Shown here: positions 57,915 to 64,000 of the stretch, piece after piece | How positions within the stretch are numbered: position 1 is the stretch's first letter | Layout of the letters: the number at the start of each line of letters is the position of its first letter | From: Panaeolus papilionaceus | Taxonomy: Eukaryota > Basidiomycota > Agaricomycetes > Agaricales | Direction of reading: 5' to 3' | Assembly (NCBI GenBank): GCA_015501605.1 | Contig: JADNRZ010000012.1 | Location: 1,637,998 to 1,701,997, forward strand | DNA: 64,000 nt | The notes under the pieces: model-generated | Databases searched by the model: none | What the model saw: the letters and a program-made list of their open reading frames with translations, nothing else | What the model was told of the DNA's origin: nothing | Translations under genes and position numbers: made by a program

Positions 57915-58093
57915 TGCAGTGGTGCTACTGAGGGACCAACAAAACTACAGTGCACTCCATACATACCAGGGTCACCGATGTAGCACTACAGAGCAATATT
58001 CAGCTACAGCTTGCTACAGTTACCAAGGGCAACGCTACAGGCAGGAGTGCCTTCCTATACGGGGCTACTGCCCAAAAACAGAAATTGCTGATG
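57915..58093. repeat. right subterminal cluster and inverted terminus
   Basis: Contains ctacagtgcac, gtagcactacag, gctacagcttgctacag and gctacaggc: the CTAC/GTAG-type motifs of the left end in inverse arrangement. It ends TTGCTGATG, the inverse of CATCAGCAA at 37261. Confidence 0.6.
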
Positions 58094-58542
58094 AATACAT
58101 ATGTGCATCTGATGAGAGCGTCGAAATACGCAACAATTATCAATGGAGCACCACTGTAAATAAATAAATAACATTGAGAGTATATCGAGATCAGGCACTA
58201 CCAAAGGAATCACAGAGGACATGGAGTGAGGCATGTACATAATGGAACAGTGTGGAAACAAAACTGAAACAAGCAATACAAAAGGGACGAAAATACGATG
58301 TGAATAAAGGAGTGTTCAAACTGGTGAGAAATCATATGCATAACAAAGCATATGAGAGAAAAGACAGAAGAGTGAAATGAGCAAGAACTTTGGAACAGAA
58401 GCGCAAGTGTCTAAAAAATGTCAGGTATCCAGCAGCACTCCTGGAGCGCTCCTTCTGCTGACGAATGCTGTTACCAGAAAGAGAATAAGTTCATTTTAAT
58501 GGCAGACAAAACGGGCGAAAAACTTGCTGAGGTACTCCATGT

Positions 58543-59935
58543 TTATGCATCATGACGCTCACCAACAGCATTGCCCCAACACTTCATCAACTCCATGATG
58601 CGCGAAAATCTCCTGGGACCTGGCAGTGCTGGAATGACTTGTTGTGGTGCTGCTTGGACCTCTTCCACAACAGATCGAGAGGCAGCAGGAATTGCAATAG
58701 ACAGAGCATCTGAAGGAGGAGTGTCAGGAGGTTGGGTATGGGGAGGAGGCAGCAGTCCTGAATCATCAAGCTCCTTTTGGAATCGAGCAAGGTCCTCCTT
58801 GGCTTCTTGAAGCCTTGGGAGAAGAGTTGAGAGAAGAAGCTCATCACCCTGTGCTTTGGCATGAGCAAACTCATCATGAAGGGTGGGGATATGGGATTGG
58901 AGATTCTGGATTCGATCTTGGAGGTCAGTGAGGAGATTGGCTTCGAAAGGACTTCCATTGATGCTGCTTTGATGATCTTCAATGGAGAAGTTGATACCTG
59001 TTGACATTTGGAAAGCTTGATCTAGGATTGACAATGCTGATTCCTGTGTGTTGTAGAATTGTGACATCTGAGCACCTTCTTCAATGAACTCCTGAATAGA
59101 TAAGTGAGCTCCTAATTGAGAACACATGCATGAGAAAGTGGTAACCTTCCATATATTGTTCCGAAGCTGCTGATAATTGTCTTCTGCACGCTTTGTTGCA
59201 TGCTCACCCCAAATATTGTCCCACATTGTTGTTACTATCACGACATTCTCCGCTGTTTTGACACCAGTGAGGGCATTGAATGTCTTCAGCACCTGTCGCT
59301 GGGTGCCAGGCAGGCGAACACAGGTAATTGGTGTCAAATAGAGTATACGATTAAAAACCCTAATAAAGTATACATCTCATTAGCAATGCAATGAAAATCA
59401 ATGAAACCCACAGAACAGAACAGTGAGCAGAAGAAGCTAGACTCACATATTATTATTGTCTTCCATCCATTTCTGTAACATGGAGACAATGGCCATCTCT
59501 GATATTTTTGTATCGGCAAAGCCAGGTGAGTCCACAAGATAAATTGCATTGCCACTGAGTCGAGTAACATTATTCAATTTGTAGGTGGATACGCCCTGGG
59601 TGAATCCATCCAGACCGTTACTGGATATCTTTGCAGAGCCCTTGAGACCAAGGGCCTCGATAAACTAGACACGGTGAATGAAAAATAGTGTCAGAGTTCT
59701 GAGTATAATTTTCGACATGTAGTACTGAAGGCAAAATACTCACGGAGCTCTTTCCCGCCCCTGTTGGACCCATAATTCTGTGGTTGGGTAAAAGTCAGAG
59801 TAAGGCCAATTGTCATGTGTTTCCATCCACTCACAGCACCTTAATAGTGCCTCTTTCCGCCCTGTCTACTCGCTCAACAGAAACGGGCCCAGTGACTTTG
59901 ATCTTCTTGTATTCCATCTTCGAAGTAGTGGCCAT
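58543..59935 (-). CDS. P-loop GTPase (AIG1/G-domain type) copy C, 371 aa, reads intact
   Basis: Exons (minus) 59935-59835, 59777-59744, 59664-59447, 59359-59146 and 59091-58543 give 371 aa, the same architecture as copy B. Motifs: MATTSKMEYKKIKVTGPVSV, G1 MGPTGAGKSS, G3-like YLVDSPGFADTKIS, G4-like TTMWDN, coiled-coil (LLTDLQDRIQNLQSHIPTLH), and tail RIMELMKCWGNAVGERHDA. The fourth intron (59092-59145) is 54 bases and open in frame, unlike copies A and B, so an unspliced message would still give a protein with 18 extra residues. Function beyond nucleotide binding is unknown. The tandem copies suggest lineage-specific expansion. Confidence 0.8.
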
Positions 59936-60129
59936 TGCAGTGCAGAATTCGGTAGCAAAAGGAAAAGATATAGAGATACTGGTCAAGTAGACAAAGTGCG
60001 CGAGATGATGGGAGGAAGAAACAAACGATGGGCAGCTGCGCCTGTCATCGCAGAATCTGATTACCTCGTGCATTCCACCTGTTAATCAGTCATGGGACGA
60101 GCACAGTGTCAATGACAGAAATAGATCAG

Positions 60130-62510
60130 ATTTGATCAAATCCGACATATTTCCTTCTCGTCTCTGTAGTTCTCATTGTCGACATTCGGACTTCTTCACG
60201 TTCGCGTTTCAAAGTGGAATGGATTGGATTTATCATACAACATCGTATATAATTATCGCCTCGCCCCTGCTAATGTTACTGCTAGTACTCAACGCTATTG
60301 AACCCACGTCCGTCGCCCCATTGTTCAAAAATACCTCGCTCCTCTTGAAAGTCTCCTACATACCGCGTTGGATCTAGGTCGCGTAGATTCGTCGTTTTGG
60401 TGAGCACCATCGGTGAGGGTAGGTGAGGGTACCAAGGAGCAACGTGTATAATAGCGGAGAGAAGCCTGAAAGGAATGAAAGCAATCGTGAACATCGTCAT
60501 CACCATGGAAAACAACGCATAAGCGGGAAACCCACCTATGAACCAGATCGCGCAATTCCGAAGGACAGTGGGTGCGTTCTCAAGCGTTGCATAGGAGAGA
60601 GACGAGATGACGCGACATGGCGAAGCTGGTAGAGGGGAGGTCGTATCAGCACATGAAAACAAGACAGCGTGCAGGTATGTGTTGAGAAAACATACCAAGC
60701 ACGGGGTCTAGTCGTCCATCGTCACCCTTCCTGCCTTCCCGACAGACGTCGGTTATGCGAAGTTCGCCCCTGCGTTGTATAGTTGTGAACGAACTGTGGG
60801 AGGGTTTAACCATGAAGTGAGAGGTAGAGCCATGGCGTTGAGGAGGGAAGACATGGCGGGGTTAAATATGACGGATGTTAACGTGACTGACAGGGGAAAA
60901 ATGTACGTAGCAGGTGCGGTCTACCCAAGGTCCAGGTATAAGACGAATGACAAATGGGTATCGCAGCACAGAAGAGCGATTAAGAGCGCGTTTGGGGACG
61001 GGATGCGAGGTTGAAAGGTACTTCAACGGTGAGACAATGAGCGAGGAGAAGCCTATACTGGTTCGGCGATGGGTCAATCAGCACTCAATAAAAAAGACAT
61101 AAGCAACTAACCAAATGTGCACTCCCTCGTTGCACTCCTCAATATCGCCAATTCACCCTCCAATTGCGCATATACGGACGACTTCTCTCAACTGGCAGGA
61201 CCTAGCAAAGCGCATTGAGGTGGTCGTCCGATACCCTATGATCACGTCTAACGATTAGTATATTTATTTTTTCGTCGATAGATTGAGGCATACATACCGG
61301 ACTTCAGGAATTATTCAATCTATTGTCGTGAATAGTCCCAGAAACGAATCAAAAGGTATGCGGGATCTTAATGGTCGGAAACGAAGAGTTGCCTGGCCAA
61401 GCATAATGAGCGACTTGACATTGGCGTAATGCGCATTGGAAAACGACCTACCTTTACTTCCACCATGTTCGCAGCTCTAAGAAAACACGACCAGGGGGGA
61501 ATCAGGATCACGGTCTGTCTGTATGCGCAGAAGAATGTATAAAGAGTTGAGTTGGTGGAAAAAATGTGGATGGTCAAAGTTTGTGAGCATCAGGGTTGGG
61601 GTGAAGGCGTGGTTGAGGGTGATGAGATGAGAAGGGAAGGGGAGGGGAGGGGAGGAATGAGTTTATTGTCAGGATATAAAGATGGAATAAGACCACATAC
61701 CAGGACGAGGTCAAGAAGTCTAAGACGCGATTGAAGCATATAGTAGCGGCGGAATCCGTTGAGGGCGCACCTGAGATAGCGGATATGAGCAGATTGAAAG
61801 AGCGGTGGCGACATGGTAGGCACGATCACATACCGATACAAGCTAGCAATCGTAGCAAAAAATCGCGCGAGTAAAACTGGATGGAAAAGCAAAGGAGTGG
61901 GGATGATAAGCTCTTGTACGACAGGAATACACCAGACCGATGGCACGGGTAACAAGGCACGGAGATCCAAGTGGGTATGTTGATTGATATCAAAGGGATG
62001 CAGCAGGGAATGTCAGATCATTGTATTAGGGAAAAGGTGAATTCATTTCAATGCTCGTGTCAGACACGGCAGGCAGACACGCGGCGTGTGTGAGAGCGAG
62101 AATAGATTTAGCAGGCACACGTTGGTGGGGGACTGGATGATGGAAATATGCTGCCAGATGGGATGGGAGCAGGAAGCAAGTACAAAGACGACTCCTACGT
62201 CGTATATGATCAGCAACGAGAAACAAAAAGAGAGAATTGGGACTGACTGAGAGGATAAAGAGACAACACAAGAACACGAGGCAGACCCCGACGAGCACAA
62301 TGAGATACAGAGTGAATGGTTGAGCATTGAACGATATTTAATTGACAGAAGGGAAGATTTAGAACTAGCTATGGACAGAGATGACTACATTATAGGTGAA
62401 ACGAGGGCGACAGCGAACAGAAAGGATGCTTGGACATGCAACGTGCTGTGGTGGTGGTGGTTGAAAGGAAAGAACAGCAGGAGACACAGCCACCACGTCA
62501 ACAACTAAAT
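60130..62510. repeat. array modules M and N, unit 5 copies
   Basis: Same order of shared blocks as in unit 3. Minus-strand relics such as RNCAIWFIGGFPAYALF and RLRLLDLVLVCGLIPSLY are interrupted by stops. No intact gene supported. Confidence 0.55.
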
Positions 62511-62886
62511 CTCATCACCCCTGTTTCCCAGCCTTGTCCGACGATCCACTGCCAGTACCCTGCTCTCAGCTCACAAACATCACGCTTCATCACACCTAGC
62601 AGATCTGCCACCGCCGCCAATTGAAACTGGCAAACTCGCCAAGCATCCCAAAAGCGATTCAGTTTGGGCCCACCAATGACATCACTGGATCAGGAAAGGC
62701 TGGGCGACTGTGCCGTTCCTCTTCCTTTCCTTTCTCCTCGACATTCCGCCCCTGTTGCTTGCGATACCCCAACTCCTCTAGCTCTGGAGCTTAGGTGTTC
62801 GTAACATATACTGATTCTAGAGGAATATACAGAGAAATATGAATGAAAGAACAGGAACTAGACACGGGAAATTGACGACCCATGTC

Positions 62887-64000
62887 ATGCTATTCATCGA
62901 ACCGGTTATCGTTGGAGCGTCTGGGGTTGGCAAGACGAGTTTCCACGTAAAGGTGAACGATTTAATGGATATTCATGAACTCTGAATGTGAATATAACAG
63001 GGAAACCGATTGAACCAGGATTTATTACCTCCCCGGCTACCCGAAATCTGAATATTGTACCATTCATCCGCCCCGTGAACAACGTCCTGACCAACGCCTT
63101 CGTTATGACGACGACGACAAAAATTCAATCAAATAACGAACACCGTACATCTACTTAGTACATTCGTGTACGCTTCTCAATACGTTCCAGACCTACAATT
63201 GGCGTTGACTTGATCACCAAAACAATACAATCCGGATGATGGGGATTTAGTGTTACAGAGATCAGTGAGTTTCTTGTCGTGTATTCCCGACCTTTTTCGT
63301 TACGCCTCTGCACTTTTATGCTTCTCTTTATGTTCATTGCCTCTCTGATGACACACCTGCACTTGCCTCCTCACCAAACAACAGGACACCGCCAGTCAGG
63401 AACGCTTCTCGTCCTTCTCCACCGCATTTTTCAGGGGCGCAGACACTGGTATATTCATGGACTATGTCAATGACAAGTCCTCGTTCTACAAGCTCAGAAA
63501 ATAGTAGCGCATTTCTACGCTCAACCTCCAGTAAGGGACGAGGATGAGGCAAAATTCTGTGTGGCTGTGGTGGGGAACAAGGTGGATGTGGTGGAGGGAG
63601 GAGCGGAGGGTCAGGATGAACAGGACCAGAATTCAGACCGAGTGAGCAGGGATGAAGCGATGAGGTTTTCGAGCCAGTTGGTCCCACTTGACGATGAAGA
63701 TGCGCAGTCGGTGTGGGTGGGCAGGATCAGGTGGAAGGAGAGAGTGAAAGGGACCTGTCGTCATCTCAGCATACCCTCATGCCCAGTCAAGGTTCTACGA
63801 GAGTTGCGACGAAGGGACAATGGAGACGACGCCAACCTTAAAAGCAGAAGTGCTAATGAAAAATAGGTTATTCACATTTCCGAATGGACTTTTAACAAGG
63901 GTTGGACTGGTACATTCAACGACTTCTAGCGTCAGCTCAGCATTCAACGCAACGATACCACACCACGATGATACCCAGTTCAATCTCAGGCTGGCGTCCA
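62887..64000 (+). pseudogene. Rab7-like small GTPase, copy c, 5' part; continues past the window
   Basis: The first exon (62887-62953) reads MLFIEPVIVGASGVGKTSFH with a complete P-loop, ending at a GT donor. Downstream pieces are RPTIGVDLITKTIQS (about 63190), a GQ-less DTASQERF switch-II equivalent (about 63386), VVGNKVDVVEGGAEGQDEQD (about 63570) and VSRDEAMRFSSQLVPLDDED (about 63645). The TAG after YKLRK-equivalent sequence (about 63500) and uncertain joins suggest decay, but this is the only copy that keeps the P-loop. It is called a pseudogene with low certainty because its 3' half is outside the window. Confidence 0.5.

Larger units (their letters stand above)
37261..58093. mobile_element. 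composite Plavaka-type DNA transposon, ~20.8 kb, nested in the array
   Basis: The array unit is interrupted between ggtgcgcaa (37260) and aatacatatgtgcatctgatg (58094); in unit 3 the flanks are nearly contiguous (ggtgcgcgatatatgtgcacatctgatg, about 27620). The ends are inverted: CATCAGCAA at 37261-37269 and TTGCTGATG at 58085-58093. An AA at both flanks is compatible with a 2-bp target duplication. Both subterminal regions are full of GTAGTGC/GCACTAC motifs. Inside are a decayed DUF6532 gene, a small coiled-coil gene, a JmjC gene and a Plavaka transposase, itself split by a Ty3 retrotransposon. Without the retrotransposon the element is about 14.6 kb. With its own transposase dead, it could move only in trans. 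Confidence 0.75.
58094..64000. repeat. array unit 5, cut by the window end
   Basis: Resumes the unit interrupted at 37260 and is collinear with unit 3: GTPase copy C, module M (60130-61020), module N (61080-62510), Rab-like copy c (62887 onward). Confidence 0.75.

Noticed and set aside
61590..61970. Hydrophobic minus-strand frames that look like membrane proteins
   Set aside because: The equivalent frames in units 1 and 3 are interrupted at different places, and the frame has no clear start or splice structure; treated as decayed array module.

Overview
The window looks like a transposon-rich, gene-poor stretch of a basidiomycete (Agaricomycetes) nuclear genome. The evidence is the set of families present (Plavaka-type transposases, DUF6532 proteins, an Spt5-like NGN/KOW protein, a JmjC oxygenase, an alpha-kinase fragment, fungal G-domain GTPases, a chromodomain Ty3 retrotransposon). 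Genes are also split by many short GT..AG introns of about 50-60 bases. No rRNA, tRNA or CRISPR array was seen. Exon joins below are my own readings from splice sites and frame; none is supported by transcripts.

Layout. (1) 933-12868 is a compact gene block: a DUF6532 gene (minus) and an intact Plavaka transposase (plus) share a short divergent promoter. They are followed by an Spt5-like gene, two palindromes with the same arm sequence, an orphan first exon, and a divergent pair of unrecognised genes. (2) 14035-37260 and 58094-64000 are an old, diverged tandem array. Its units carry a P-loop GTPase gene (minus; two copies look intact, three are broken or partial) and a Rab7-like gene with a long insertion (plus; apparently decayed). 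One unit has acquired an alpha-kinase fragment fused in frame to Rab sequence. (3) 37261-58093 is a ~20.8-kb composite element that splits the array. It has CATCAGCAA inverted ends and GTAGTGC-rich subterminal regions. It holds a decayed DUF6532 gene, a small coiled-coil gene, a JmjC gene that reads intact, and a Plavaka transposase that is dead. (4) 50172-56430 is a complete Ty3-type chromovirus with apparently identical 408-bp LTRs and a GGCCA target duplication, inserted in an exon of that transposase.

The nesting gives an order of events: array duplication, then insertion of the Plavaka element into the array, then decay of its transposase and DUF6532 gene, and a very recent LTR retrotransposon insertion (the timing of decay relative to the last step is inferred). 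The most interesting points are the JmjC gene retained as apparent cargo of a Plavaka element, the Rab/alpha-kinase chimeric frame, and the tandemly amplified GTPase/Rab unit.
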